From Rivibacter sp049446155 (GTDB taxonomy: Bacteria; Pseudomonadota; Gammaproteobacteria; Burkholderiales; Burkholderiaceae_C): 64,000 nt of DNA. The DNA lies in NCBI RefSeq assembly GCF_049446155.1, contig NZ_JBMSEE010000003.1, positions 248,001 to 312,000 on the forward strand, in the 5' to 3' direction. The position numbers and the translations under genes are program-made. The notes below the pieces were generated by a model. That model did no database searches, was not told the origin of the DNA, and saw nothing but the letters and a program-made list of their open reading frames with translations. Shown here piece after piece: positions 53,809 to 62,514 of the stretch. Position 1 is the first letter of the stretch; each line of letters starts with the position of its first letter.

Positions 53809-54840
53809 GTGATCCTGCGCCACGCCTTCATCCCGCCCGACAACACCCGTCTTGCCCACCTGTGCGGCAGCCTCGACGAGCACCTGCGCACGATCGAAGC
53901 GGCGCTCGACGTGGCGATCTCGCGGCGCGGCGAATCATTTCGCGTCGAGGGCGCCAAGGCCGCGGCCGAAGGCGCGGTCGCGCTGCTGCAAAGCCTGTAT
54001 GAGCGCGCGCGTCGCCCGATCGCGGCCGAGGAGCTGCAGCTCGCGCTGGTGGCGATGCAGCGCGACCTGGCCGACACCGCGCGCGGCGCGGCCAAGCGCC
54101 GCCGCGGCGAGGCCGACGAGACGCCGCCCGACGACGAGCTGGTGCTGCGCACGCGCCGCGCCGACCTCGCGGGGCGCACGCCCAACCAGGTGCAGTACCT
54201 GCGCCACATCCTCGGCCACGACCTCAGCTTCGGCATCGGCCCAGCCGGCACCGGCAAGACCTTTCTCGCGGTGGCCTGCGCGGTCGACGCGCTGGAGCGC
54301 AACCAGGTGCAGCGCATCGTGCTCACCCGCCCGGCCGTCGAGGCCGGCGAGCGCCTGGGCTTCCTGCCCGGCGATCTGACGCAGAAGGTCGACCCCTACC
54401 TTCGCCCGCTCTACGACGCGCTCTACGACCTGATGGGTTTCGACCGCGTCACCAAGGCCTTCGAGAAGGGCACGCTGGAGATCGCGCCGCTGGCCTTCAT
54501 GCGCGGGCGCACGCTCAACCATGCCTTCGTGATCCTCGACGAGGCGCAGAACACGACGCGCGAGCAGATGAAGATGTTCCTCACGCGCATCGGCTTCGGC
54601 TCCAAGGCGGTGGTCACCGGCGACACGAGCCAGGTCGACCTGCCGCGCGGCATGCCCAGCGGCCTGGTCGACGCCGAGCGCGTGCTCGCGCGCGTGCGCG
54701 GCATCGCGTTCACGCGCTTCACTGCGGCCGACGTCGTGCGCCATCCGCTGGTCGCGCGCATCGTCGAGGCCTACGAGGCCGCGCAGCCGCCGGCCGGCCC
54801 GCGCGAGGTCGACCGCGCCGACCGCCCCGAGCGGAGCTGA
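53809..54840 (+). CDS. phoH: PhoH-family ATPase
   Basis: This 343-residue P-loop protein has an N-terminal nucleic-acid-binding region (about 1-110). The ATPase domain follows: Walker A GIGPAGTGKTFLAVA, LTRPAVEAGERLGFLPGD, Walker B FVILDEAQNTT, and sensor region VVTGDTSQVDLPRG. The start is probably GTG 53809 (VILRHAFIPPDNTRL); the longer open frame upstream is repetitive and not family-like. A GACAAT hexamer at 53766-53771 would give a 30-nt leader. With ybeY, 4 nt downstream, it forms the conserved phoH-ybeY pair that acts in rRNA maturation. Confidence 0.94.
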   Translation: MILRHAFIPPDNTRLAHLCGSLDEHLRTIEAALDVAISRRGESFRVEGAKAAAEGAVALLQSLYERARRPIAAEELQLALVAMQRDLADTARGAAKRRRGEADETPPDDELVLRTRRADLAGRTPNQVQYLRHILGHDLSFGIGPAGTGKTFLAVACAVDALERNQVQRIVLTRPAVEAGERLGFLPGDLTQKVDPYLRPLYDALYDLMGFDRVTKAFEKGTLEIAPLAFMRGRTLNHAFVILDEAQNTTREQMKMFLTRIGFGSKAVVTGDTSQVDLPRGMPSGLVDAERVLARVRGIAFTRFTAADVVRHPLVARIVEAYEAAQPPAGPREVDRADRPERS

Positions 54841-54844
54841 ACGC

Positions 54845-55303
54845 ATGGCCCGCCCGCCGCTCACGCTCTCGCTGCAGTTTGCCGATGCGCGCCATCGCGC
54901 CGCGCTGCCGCGCCACAAGGTCGCGCGCTGGATCCGCGCCGCGCTCGAAGCGCCGGGCGAGATCACCGTGCGCATCGTCGACGCCGACGAGGGCCGCGCG
55001 CTCAACCGCGACTACCGTGGTCGCGACTACGCCACCAACGTGCTGACCTTCGACTATGCGCACGCGCCCGTCGTCGCGGCCGACCTGATCCTGTGCGCGC
55101 CGGTGGTCGAAGCCGAGGCGCGCAAGGAGAAGAAGACGCTCGAACAGCACTACGCCCACCTGCTGGTGCACGGCACGCTGCATGCGCAGGGCTTCGATCA
55201 CGAGCGCGACGACGAGGCGGCGGTGATGGAAGCGCGCGAGACCGAGGTGATGGCCGCGCTCGGTCACCCCGATCCCTACGCCCCCGCCCGTCGCCGCCGA
55301 TGA
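54845..55303 (+). CDS. ybeY: Endoribonuclease YbeY
   Basis: This 152-residue metalloprotein is required for 16S rRNA 3'-end maturation. The zinc site is HGTLHAQGFDH (three His). The fold-core segment GRDYATNVLTFDY is also typical. It starts 4 nt after phoH, and its stop overlaps the next start (ATGA). Confidence 0.97.
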   Translation: MARPPLTLSLQFADARHRAALPRHKVARWIRAALEAPGEITVRIVDADEGRALNRDYRGRDYATNVLTFDYAHAPVVAADLILCAPVVEAEARKEKKTLEQHYAHLLVHGTLHAQGFDHERDDEAAVMEARETEVMAALGHPDPYAPARRRR

Positions 55304-55722
55304 ACGCTTCGTTGACGGGGTTCGGGCTGCTGGTCGCGGCCACGCTGGTGCATTTCGAGGTGCTGAGTCTCTTGACGCGCTGGCTCGCGGGCGTGCGCTG
55401 GCCGGGTCGGCTGCGCGTGCTGGTCGCGGTGGCCGGCTGCCTGGTCGGCCATGCGATCGAGATCGCGCTCTATGCGCTGGCCTACGGCTGGCTCGTGCAC
55501 GCCGGCCACGGCACGCTGGGCGGCGCGACGCCGAGCCTGGCCGATGCCGCCTACTTCTCGGCCGAGACCTACACCTCGCTGGGCTTCGGCGACGTGGTGC
55601 CCAAGGGTTCGGTGCGGCTGCTGGCCGGCGTCGAGGCGCTCAACGGTCTGCTGCTGATCGGCTGGTCGGCATCATTTCTCTTCATCGAGATGCAGAGGCA
55701 CTGGCGCCCCCACACTCGCTGA
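55300..55722 (+). CDS. Two-helix potassium-channel-like membrane protein
   Basis: This 140-residue protein has an N-terminal membrane helix (GFLLVAATLVHFEVLSLL-type segment, about 6-24). A second hydrophobic region (about 35-65), a pore loop with a TSLGFGDVVP selectivity-filter-like motif (about 95-104), and a final helix (about 112-130) follow. The filter is related to TVGYGD of K+ channels, with LGFGD here. It belongs to the ion_trans_2 group; ion selectivity is not proven. The ATG overlaps the ybeY stop. The last 51 bp overlap the convergent rlmI gene. Confidence 0.82.
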   Translation: MNASLTGFGLLVAATLVHFEVLSLLTRWLAGVRWPGRLRVLVAVAGCLVGHAIEIALYALAYGWLVHAGHGTLGGATPSLADAAYFSAETYTSLGFGDVVPKGSVRLLAGVEALNGLLLIGWSASFLFIEMQRHWRPHTR

Positions 55723-56904
55723 AGCTCGCTGAAGGATCGCCAGCCCCTTCAGGTATTCGCCTTCCGGGAACGTGATGCTGGTCGGGTGGTCCGGCGCCGC
55801 TTCCAGGCGCTGCAGCAGGTAGCCGTCGACGCCGGCGTCGTGGCCCGCGCCGGCGACGATCTTGTGGAACAGCTCGGCGCCGATGCCGCCCGAGCAGCTG
55901 AAGGTCAGCAGCAAGCCGCCAGGCGCCAGCAGCTTGAATGCGAGGCGGTTGATGTCCTTGTAGGCGCGCGACGCGCGCTCGGCATGCGCGGCGCTGGCAG
56001 CGAACTTGGGCGGGTCGAGCACGATGGCGTCGAACTGCCGGCCGTCCTTGATCAGCTGGCGCAGCGTCGCATTGACGTCGGCGTCGAGCGCCGTGTGGCG
56101 CGCCGGGTCGAAGCCGTTGAGCACCACGTGGGCGCAGGCGCGCTCGAGCGCCGGGCCCGACGAATCGACGCTGATCACCTCCTCGGCGCCGCCGGCCAGT
56201 GCCGCGATCGAGAAGCCGCCGGTGTAGCTGTAGCAGTTGAGCACGCGCTTGACCCCGAACTGGCGCACCAGCCGAGCGAACAGCGCGCGGTTGTCGCGCT
56301 GGTCGAGGTAGTAGCCGGTCTTGTGGCCGCTGGCGACATCGAGCGTGAGCCGCCAGTCGTGCTCGCGGATCGTGATCTCGGTCGCGCCCTCGCCGCGCAG
56401 CCAGCCGGCCACCGACGGCAGGCCTTCGAGGCCGCGCACGCCGGAGTCGGAGCGCTCGTAAATCCGCGTGCAGCCGGTCGCGGCGAGCAGCGCGTCGGCG
56501 ATCTGCGACTTCCAGCGCTCGGTGCCGGCGGACAGGAACTGCGAGCTCAGCGTGTCCGCGTAGCGGTCGACGATCAGGCCCGGCAGGCCGTCGGCCTCGC
56601 CATGCACGAGACGCACGCCGTCGCTGGCGATCGCCAGGCGCGCGCGCATCGCGACGGCCTGCTGCACGCGACGCTGGAAGAACGCTGCGTCGATGCGCTC
56701 GGCCTCGTCGAAGCTCCAGGCGCGCACGCGGATCTGCGAACTCGGGCTGAACGCGGCCCAGCACAGGAAGCGGCCGTCCGCCGCCTCGACGCGCACCGTC
56801 TCGCCGGCATCGCCGCCGCCTTTGGCGATGCTGCCTTCGAACACCCAGGGATGGCGGCGCAGGAGCGAACGTTCCTTGCCTTCACGCAGTCGGATCACTT
56901 TCAT
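55672..56904 (-). CDS. rlmI: 23S rRNA (cytosine-1962-C5)-methyltransferase
   Basis: This 410-residue SAM-dependent enzyme has an N-terminal PUA domain (about 1-75, MKVIRLREGKERSLLRRHPWVFEGSI), a central beta domain, and a Rossmann methyltransferase domain. The latter has NCYSYTGGFSIAALAGGA, VDSSGPALERA and the LDPPKFA motif, with a catalytic Cys expected in FSCSGG. ATG 56904 begins the family N-terminus; the longer frame upstream is antisense to the next gene. A GAAAAT hexamer lies 6 nt upstream. Confidence 0.94.
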   Translation of the reverse strand: MKVIRLREGKERSLLRRHPWVFEGSIAKGGGDAGETVRVEAADGRFLCWAAFSPSSQIRVRAWSFDEAERIDAAFFQRRVQQAVAMRARLAIASDGVRLVHGEADGLPGLIVDRYADTLSSQFLSAGTERWKSQIADALLAATGCTRIYERSDSGVRGLEGLPSVAGWLRGEGATEITIREHDWRLTLDVASGHKTGYYLDQRDNRALFARLVRQFGVKRVLNCYSYTGGFSIAALAGGAEEVISVDSSGPALERACAHVVLNGFDPARHTALDADVNATLRQLIKDGRQFDAIVLDPPKFAASAAHAERASRAYKDINRLAFKLLAPGGLLLTFSCSGGIGAELFHKIVAGAGHDAGVDGYLLQRLEAAPDHPTSITFPEGEYLKGLAILQRASASVGAPVPLHLDEEK

Positions 56905-56910
56905 CGGGCG

Positions 56911-56916
56911 ATTTTC
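56911..56916 (-). promoter_or_regulatory. -10-like hexamer before rlmI
   Basis: GAAAAT (4 of 6) on the minus strand ends 6 nt before the rlmI ATG. It is the weakest of the leaderless-type sites. Confidence 0.3.
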
Positions 56917-57007
56917 GCAGCGCCTCGCGCCCGGCCCGCATTCGCCGCAACCGCGGGTTTGACACCGCCGCGGCACGCCGCCTACAAGCTCGGGTTCCGA
57001 ACCCGCC

Positions 57008-58627
57008 ATGCCTGCCCATCGTCCCCCCGCCCTCGCCGTCTGGCCGCCGCTTCGCCGCGCCGCCATCGCGCTGGCGATCGTGGCCGCCGCCGCCTGCGCA
57101 ACGCGCACCACCTCCAACGAGGGCCGCGCGCCGGCGCTCGATCGCGGCTTCGGCGTCTCGACACTGTCCGTGACGACCGTGAGTTCCGAGGCGCGACGGC
57201 TGTTCGACCAGGGCGTCCTGCAGGCCTATGCCTTCAACGAACGCGAGGCCGTGCGCGCCTTCAAGGCCGCGCTCGCCGTCGATCCGGCGTGCGCGCTGTG
57301 CGCCTGGGGCGTGGCCTGGCAGCTCGGGCCGAACATCAATGCGCCGCGGCGCGGATGGCTTGGCGAAGCGCGCCGCCATGCGGCGCTGGCGCAGTCGCTC
57401 GCGGCCGGCGCGACGGCCGCCGAGCGCGCGCTGATCGACGCGATGGCGCTGCGCTACGGCGCCGACGAGCCGGACGCGAGCACGCCGGCCACCGACGATG
57501 TGCGCGGCGGCGCCGAATCGCTGTGCGGCCCGGCGAACGGCGAGCGCGCGCATCCGCGCGACATCGCCTACGCCCAGCGGCTGCATGAGCTGGTGCAGGC
57601 CGAACCCACCGACCCGGACCTGCTCTCGCTGTGGGCCGAAGCCGAACTCGTCGCCACGCGCGACGACTGGTGGGACCGCGCCAGCGGCCGCCCAGCCGGC
57701 CGGCTCGGCGAGCTGGCGTCGCGGCTCGAAGCCGGGCTCGCCGCCCACGCGCAGCACACCGGCCTCAACCACTACCTGATCCATGTGCTCGACGGCTCGC
57801 CCGAACCGGCACGCGCCAATGCGGCCGCGCAGCGGCTGCCGCAGCTGGCGCCGGCGTCGCCGCACCTGCTGCACATGCCGGCGCACATCCTCGCGCGCAC
57901 CGGCCGCCTGGGCGATGCCGTGCGCGCGAACCAGGCCGCGCTCGACGCCGAACAACGCCTCGCCGCTGCCCTGCGCAGCCAGGGCTTCTCCCGCAGCCGC
58001 GACTGGGACGACCACAACCTGCACTTCCTCTGGTTCGCCGCCCTGGCCGACGGCCAGGGCGAGGTCGCGCTGGACGCGGCGCGCCGCCTCGCCGCGCGCG
58101 CCGGACGCATGAACGGGCGCTGGGGCGATTACGTGCGCGGACTGCCGGCGCTCACCCTCGTGCGGCTGGAGCGCTCGGCCGAGGTGATCGCGCTGCCACC
58201 GCCGATCGCGCCGAGCCCGCTGGCCGACGGCATCGACGCCCAGGCGCGCGGCGTCGCGCTCGCACGCAGCGGTCGCATCGACGAGGCCGCCCAGCAGGGC
58301 CAGCGCTTCGCGGCGGCACTGGCGGCCGCGAGCGGCGACGACGTGCTGGCGCTGATGCGCCCGCTCGATGCGCGCTTGCGCGCCGAACTCGCCGCGGCGA
58401 ATGGTGACGCCGTCGCGGCCGCCGCGGCCTTCGCCGACGCCGCAGCGCTCGACGCGCAACTCGATCGCCGCGAGCCGCCGCCACTGGGCGCCGCGGGCCG
58501 GCTGGCACTGGCCTCCTGGCAGCTGCGCTCGGGCGACCGCGCCGGCGCGGCGCAGACCTACCGCGACGACCTCGCCGCCTGGCCCGGCAACGCCGACGCG
58601 CTGCGCGGGCTCGCCGCCGCCCGGTGA
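57008..58627 (+). CDS. Exported TPR protein, putative lipoprotein
   Basis: This 539-residue protein has a signal peptide ending AIVAAAAC (lipobox-like; Cys near residue 29). TPR-like units then run throughout. The unit SEARRLFDQGVLQAYAFNEREAVRAFKAAL with CALCAWGVAW resembles a family of large secreted TPR proteins annotated only as tetratricopeptide proteins, and LLHMPAHILARTGRLGDAV contains conserved His residues that could bind metal. Function is unknown. It is preceded by TACAAG at 56979-56984 as a possible -10. It stands alone between rlmI and the convergent small ORF. Confidence 0.82.
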   Translation: MPAHRPPALAVWPPLRRAAIALAIVAAAACATRTTSNEGRAPALDRGFGVSTLSVTTVSSEARRLFDQGVLQAYAFNEREAVRAFKAALAVDPACALCAWGVAWQLGPNINAPRRGWLGEARRHAALAQSLAAGATAAERALIDAMALRYGADEPDASTPATDDVRGGAESLCGPANGERAHPRDIAYAQRLHELVQAEPTDPDLLSLWAEAELVATRDDWWDRASGRPAGRLGELASRLEAGLAAHAQHTGLNHYLIHVLDGSPEPARANAAAQRLPQLAPASPHLLHMPAHILARTGRLGDAVRANQAALDAEQRLAAALRSQGFSRSRDWDDHNLHFLWFAALADGQGEVALDAARRLAARAGRMNGRWGDYVRGLPALTLVRLERSAEVIALPPPIAPSPLADGIDAQARGVALARSGRIDEAAQQGQRFAAALAAASGDDVLALMRPLDARLRAELAAANGDAVAAAAAFADAAALDAQLDRREPPPLGAAGRLALASWQLRSGDRAGAAQTYRDDLAAWPGNADALRGLAAAR

Positions 58628-58640
58628 GCGACGACGGTGC

Positions 58641-58853
58641 TCAGGGCCCCAGGGTGCCGAACGCCCAACCCACGCTGAGCGTGGCCATCGGCGTGCCGTA
58701 GCGTTCGCCGGTGGGCAGCTTGAGCGGCGTCCAGTTGAGCTCGACCGCGGCAGGGCGCGTGCTCCAGGTCGGCGGCGTCGGGGTCTGGGCTTGGGCGCCG
58801 GCGGCCGCCAGCGCGGCCGCGAGCGCCAGCGGCTTGAGGATCGACTGGGGCAT
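58641..58853 (-). CDS. Small exported hypothetical protein
   Basis: This 70-residue frame starts with a convincing signal peptide (ILKPLALAAALAAAGAQAQ, cleavage after AQA). About 47 mature residues follow, including LPTGERYGTPMATLSVGWAFG, which look like the end of a beta-rich outer-membrane-type protein. No strong ribosome-binding site precedes the ATG. It may be a real secreted peptide or the remnant of a longer gene. It lies between the TPR lipoprotein (convergent, 13 nt away) and xerC (same strand, 19 nt downstream of the xerC stop). Confidence 0.45.
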   Translation of the reverse strand: MPQSILKPLALAAALAAAGAQAQTPTPPTWSTRPAAVELNWTPLKLPTGERYGTPMATLSVGWAFGTLGP

Positions 58854-58872
58854 CACGTGAAGGAAAGGCTGG

Positions 58873-59817
58873 TCATCGTCTTTTCGCGCGCGGATGCGCC
58901 GCGTCGTAGGCCTTGGCGAGGTGCTGGAAGTCCAGCCGCGTGTAGACCTGCGTGGTCGTGATGCTGGCGTGGCCCAGCAGCTCCTGAACCGCGCGCAGGT
59001 CGCCGCTGGACTGCAGCAGGTGCGACGCGAAGCTGTGGCGCAGCATGTGCGGGTGCACGTGCGTCGGCAGGCCGGCGGCGCGCGCGCGCGCCGCGAGCAT
59101 CGCGCGCAGCTGCGAGGGCGACAGCCGCGCGCCGCGCGGGCCGACGAAGAGCGCCGGCTCGCCGGGGCGCGCCAGTTCGCCGCGCACCGCGAGCCAGGCC
59201 TGCAGCGCCTCGAGCGCCGCGCGCCCGACCGGCACGCCGCGGCGCTTGCTGCCCTTGCCGAGCACCTGGGCCTCGGCGGCCGCGGCATCGATCCAGCCGC
59301 GCGCGCTGCCGCTGGCCGTGACATCAAGGCCGGTGAGTTCCGAGACGCGCAGGCCGCCGCCGTAGAGCAGCTCGACGATGCAGCGGTCGCGCGCCTCGAG
59401 ACGCGCGTCGCGGGCGTCCTCGGCCCGGTGCTCGGCCAGCGCGACGGCCTGCTCGACCGCCAGCGCCTTCGGCAGCGGCTTGGCGGCCTTGGGTGCGCGC
59501 AGGCCGTCGACCGGATTGAGCGCCACTTCTCCCTCGTGGCCGAGCCAGCGGAACAGCCCTCGCCAGGCCGAGAGCATCTGCGCCAGGCTGCGCGGGCCCA
59601 GGCCTTGCGCATGCAGGCGCGCCATCCAGCGCCGCGCATGGTGCGGCTGCACGCCGGCGAGCGCGAGGCCGTCGGCTGTCATCGCGGCGTGCAGGCGCGC
59701 GAACGCATCGCGGTAGGCGCGCAACGAGGCTTCCGCGAGACGCCGCTCGACGCGCAGGTGCTCGAGGTAGCGGTCGATCTGCGGCGGCCAGGGCACCGGC
59801 TCGGCGGCGCCGGCCAT
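58873..59817 (-). CDS. xerC: Tyrosine recombinase XerC
   Basis: This 314-residue recombinase resolves chromosome dimers at dif with XerD. The catalytic set is complete: R157 (GLRVSEL), K188, H257 and R260 (HPHMLRHSF), H283 (LGH), and nucleophile Y292 (TQVYTRLD). The N-terminal SAM-like domain covers about 1-105. It starts 2 nt after the DUF484 stop and belongs to the dapF-DUF484-xerC operon found also in gammaproteobacteria. It is a housekeeping gene, not part of an integrative element. Confidence 0.95.
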   Translation of the reverse strand: MAGAAEPVPWPPQIDRYLEHLRVERRLAEASLRAYRDAFARLHAAMTADGLALAGVQPHHARRWMARLHAQGLGPRSLAQMLSAWRGLFRWLGHEGEVALNPVDGLRAPKAAKPLPKALAVEQAVALAEHRAEDARDARLEARDRCIVELLYGGGLRVSELTGLDVTASGSARGWIDAAAAEAQVLGKGSKRRGVPVGRAALEALQAWLAVRGELARPGEPALFVGPRGARLSPSQLRAMLAARARAAGLPTHVHPHMLRHSFASHLLQSSGDLRAVQELLGHASITTTQVYTRLDFQHLAKAYDAAHPRAKRR

Positions 59818-59819
59818 CG

Positions 59820-60500
59820 TCAGGCCACCGGCAGCAACCGGGTCAGCCCGGCGCTGGCGATCTCGCCGATGCGCTGCAGGAACTCGGTGCCCATGTCGGC
59901 GCCGTAGCGCGTCGGGTCGGGCGAGCCCAGCACCAGCATGCCGAAGGCATTGGGCGCGACGCCATGGCGCAGCGGGATCAGCGCCGTCGAGGCGATGGTC
60001 TGCGGCTCGTCGAGCCAGCCGACCGCCTCGAAGCCGGCGTTCGCGCCGCAGAACGGCTGCGTCAGGCTGGACGCGAAGGTCTTGACGTCATCGCTGACGC
60101 CCTGCGCGAACGGCAAGGTCTCGAACGCGGCCGCCGCGCCCCAGATGCGGATCGCGGCCTGCGGGATCAGGAACTGGTGCCGCAGCTCGGCGACCAGCAC
60201 GCCGGGCAGGTCGCCGGCATTGGTGGTCAGCATGATCGCGCGCACCCAGCGGTGCAGCTTGTCGGCGATCGCCACGTTCTCCTGGCCGTGGCGGATCATC
60301 TCGACGATCTTCAGCTCCAGCCCGCGGATCTTCTCGCGCAGCATCTCCATCTGCCGTTCCTGCAGCGAGACCGCGCGGTGGCCGTGGGGGCTGGTCAGCT
60401 GCACCGTGGCGAGCAGCTCGGCGTGGCGCTCGAAGAAGCCGGGCGTGTGCAGCAGGTAGTTGGCGATCTCGTCTTCGGTGATGCCGGTCGGGATGCTCAT
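59820..60500 (-). CDS. DUF484 (GAF-like) protein
   Basis: This 226-residue protein has an N-terminal helix pair (TEDEIANYLLHTPGFFERHAELL), a coiled coil (LQERQMEMLREKIRGLELKI) and a GAF-like C-terminal domain ending in GSPDPTRYGADMGTEFLQRIGEI. The family is a standard neighbour of dapF and xerC, with no assigned function. ATG 60500 fits the family start; a frame 23 codons longer does not. Confidence 0.92.
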   Translation of the reverse strand: MSIPTGITEDEIANYLLHTPGFFERHAELLATVQLTSPHGHRAVSLQERQMEMLREKIRGLELKIVEMIRHGQENVAIADKLHRWVRAIMLTTNAGDLPGVLVAELRHQFLIPQAAIRIWGAAAAFETLPFAQGVSDDVKTFASSLTQPFCGANAGFEAVGWLDEPQTIASTALIPLRHGVAPNAFGMLVLGSPDPTRYGADMGTEFLQRIGEIASAGLTRLLPVA

Positions 60501-60531
60501 GCGGTGGGCTCGTCGTGATTCAGTGGGTGCT

Positions 60532-61422
60532 TCAGGCAGCCGGCAAGTCGATCTCGCCGTCAAAGACATGGGTCGCCGGTCCGGTCATCATCACCGGGTC
60601 GGCTTCGCGGCCGGACCAGGCGATCGACAGCAGCCCGCCGCGCGTGTGCACGTCGACCGGCGCGCCGGCATCGAGCACGCCGCGGCGGATGCCGGCCACC
60701 ACCGCCGCGCAGGCGCCGGTGCCGCAGGCCAGCGTCTCGCCGGCGCCGCGCTCGTAGACGCGCAGGCGCACCGTGCGGCGCGAGACCACCTGCAGGAAGC
60801 CGGCGTTGACGCGCTTCGGGAAGCGCGCATGGTGTTCGATCAGCGGGCCGAGCGACTCGACCGGCGCCGCGTCGACATCAGCGACGCCGAACTGCGCGAT
60901 GTCCATCACCGCATGCGGGTTGCCCATCGACACGGCCGCCGCCTCGACCGGCGCGGCGCGACCGTCGATGGCCAGCGGCCACAGCGCGAAGCCGTTTTCC
61001 TCGCGCGGCGCGAGGCCCGAGGCATCGAACGGCACGCGCGGCAGCTCGAACACCGGCGCGCCCATGTCGACCGTGACGCGGCCGTCTTGCCCCAGGCGCG
61101 GCTCGATCACGCCGCTGAGCGTGCGAACGCGGATCGTGTTCTTCTCGGTCAGGCCGGCGTCGCGCACGAAGCGCACGAAGCAGCGCGCGCCGTTGCCGCA
61201 CTGCTCGACTTCGGAGCCATCCGCGTTGACGATGCGGTAGCTGAAGTCGACACCCGGCTCGACCGAGGGCTCGACGATCAGGATCTGGTCGGCGCCGACG
61301 CCGAAGCGCCGGTCGGCCAGGAAGCGGTATTGCGCCGGCGTGAGATCCAGCGGGGCGCGGGTGGCATCGAGCACGACGAAGTCGTTGCCCGCGCCTTGCA
61401 TCTTGGAGAAGCGCAGCTTCAT
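60532..61422 (-). CDS. dapF: Diaminopimelate epimerase
   Basis: This 296-residue PLP-independent epimerase converts LL- to meso-diaminopimelate for lysine and murein. The two catalytic Cys are C75 (EQCGNGARCF) and one near residue 231 (LACGTGACAA). The N-terminal KMQGAGNDFVVLD and the conserved NMGNPHAV-like segment (SMGNPHAVMD) are typical. ATG 61422 has no Shine-Dalgarno sequence but a GATAAT hexamer 6 nt upstream. meso-DAP is also the substrate moiety of Mpl and AmpD in this window. Confidence 0.98.
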   Translation of the reverse strand: MKLRFSKMQGAGNDFVVLDATRAPLDLTPAQYRFLADRRFGVGADQILIVEPSVEPGVDFSYRIVNADGSEVEQCGNGARCFVRFVRDAGLTEKNTIRVRTLSGVIEPRLGQDGRVTVDMGAPVFELPRVPFDASGLAPREENGFALWPLAIDGRAAPVEAAAVSMGNPHAVMDIAQFGVADVDAAPVESLGPLIEHHARFPKRVNAGFLQVVSRRTVRLRVYERGAGETLACGTGACAAVVAGIRRGVLDAGAPVDVHTRGGLLSIAWSGREADPVMMTGPATHVFDGEIDLPAA

Positions 61423-61428
61423 CCGGCC

Positions 61429-61434
61429 ATTATC
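61429..61434 (-). promoter_or_regulatory. -10-like hexamer before dapF
   Basis: GATAAT (5 of 6) on the minus strand ends 6 nt before the dapF ATG. It would start a leaderless dapF-DUF484-xerC transcript in the 35-nt space after the preceding gene. Confidence 0.5.
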
Positions 61435-61457
61435 GGTGGCGCTGCGGCGCGCCGCAG

Positions 61458-62501
61458 TCATTGCGGTGCAGGCCCGCCCTCGGTGGGGTGGCCGGCTTCG
61501 CGCCAGGCCTTCATGCCGCCGTCGAGCGCGACCACGCGCCGAAAGCCCATGCTGCGCAAGGTCGCCGCGGCCAGCGTCGAGATGCGGCCGAATTCGCAGC
61601 AGGTGACGATGCGCCGCGTCGGGTCGGGCAGCTCGGCGTTGACGCGCAGCTCCAGCTGGCCGCGCGGCAGCAGCTTCGCGCCCGGGATGTGGCCGGCCTC
61701 GTAGGCGTCGCGCTCGCGCACGTCGAGCACGATGAAGTCGGGCGTGCCGGCGTCGATGCGCGCGCGCAGCTCGGCCATCGACATGAAAGGCACGACCGCG
61801 GCCGCCTCGGCGAGCATCTGCGCGACGGTCTTGCCGCCGCTCATGTTGGTGCGCAGCGCCTCGGTGAGGTGGGTGGGCATCGACAGGTCGAGGCTCTTCA
61901 TCATCGCGATGAAGTCGGCCCGGTCGCGGCGCTGCAGGCGCGGGTTGTTCGCGATCTCGTCGCCGATCGTCGAGTGCTCGCGGCCCTTGTAGTCGTGCGC
62001 TGGAAAGACCATCAGCGCGGGATCGAGCTTCAGCAGCTTGCCGAACAGGCTGTCGTACAAGGCGGCCGCGTCGCCGCTGGGCAAGTCGGTGCGCCCGGTG
62101 CCGCCGATCAGCAGCGTGTCGCCGGTGAAGACACGGTCGCCGACCACCAGGCACATCGAGTCGGCGGTATGGCCGGGCGTGTGCAGCACCGAAAGCCGCA
62201 GGCTGCCGAGCACGACCATCTCGCCGTCGTCGACGCGCATGTCGACGCCGGGCGCCGGGCTGTTGCGGTGCATCACCGTGCGCGCCTCGAGGCGGTCGGC
62301 CAGCTGGCGCGCGGCGGAAAAGTGATCGGCGTGCGTGTGCGTGTCGATCACGAAATGCACGCGCACGCCGTGCTGCGTCGCCAGCGCCAGGTAGCGGTCG
62401 ACCTGGCTGACCTCGGGGTCGATCAGCGCAGCCGCGCAGCTCTTCTCGCAGCCGACCAGGTACGACAGGCAGCCGCCGGTGACGATGCGCTCGAAGATCA
62501 C
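61458..62501 (-). CDS. Metallo-beta-lactamase/rhodanese fusion, persulfide-dioxygenase-like
   Basis: This 347-residue protein fuses two domains. The N-terminal MBL domain (about 1-225) has THTHADHFSAA, TPGHTADSM, FTGDTLLIGGTGRTDLPSG and FPAHDYKGRE, which match ETHE1/Blh-type persulfide dioxygenases. The C-terminal rhodanese domain (about 245-340) has active-site Cys in VTCCEFGRIST. It would oxidise glutathione persulfide and handle sulfane sulfur. The start is GTG 62501, 13 nt after the peroxiredoxin stop, suggesting a joint redox operon. Confidence 0.87.
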   Translation of the reverse strand: MIFERIVTGGCLSYLVGCEKSCAAALIDPEVSQVDRYLALATQHGVRVHFVIDTHTHADHFSAARQLADRLEARTVMHRNSPAPGVDMRVDDGEMVVLGSLRLSVLHTPGHTADSMCLVVGDRVFTGDTLLIGGTGRTDLPSGDAAALYDSLFGKLLKLDPALMVFPAHDYKGREHSTIGDEIANNPRLQRRDRADFIAMMKSLDLSMPTHLTEALRTNMSGGKTVAQMLAEAAAVVPFMSMAELRARIDAGTPDFIVLDVRERDAYEAGHIPGAKLLPRGQLELRVNAELPDPTRRIVTCCEFGRISTLAAATLRSMGFRRVVALDGGMKAWREAGHPTEGGPAPQ

Positions 62502-62514
62502 GTCCGAGCCCGCG

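Noticed and set aside
58873..59817. Tyrosine recombinase as evidence for an integrated mobile element
   Set aside because: It is XerC in its standard dapF-DUF484-xerC setting; no attachment repeats or cargo genes are near.
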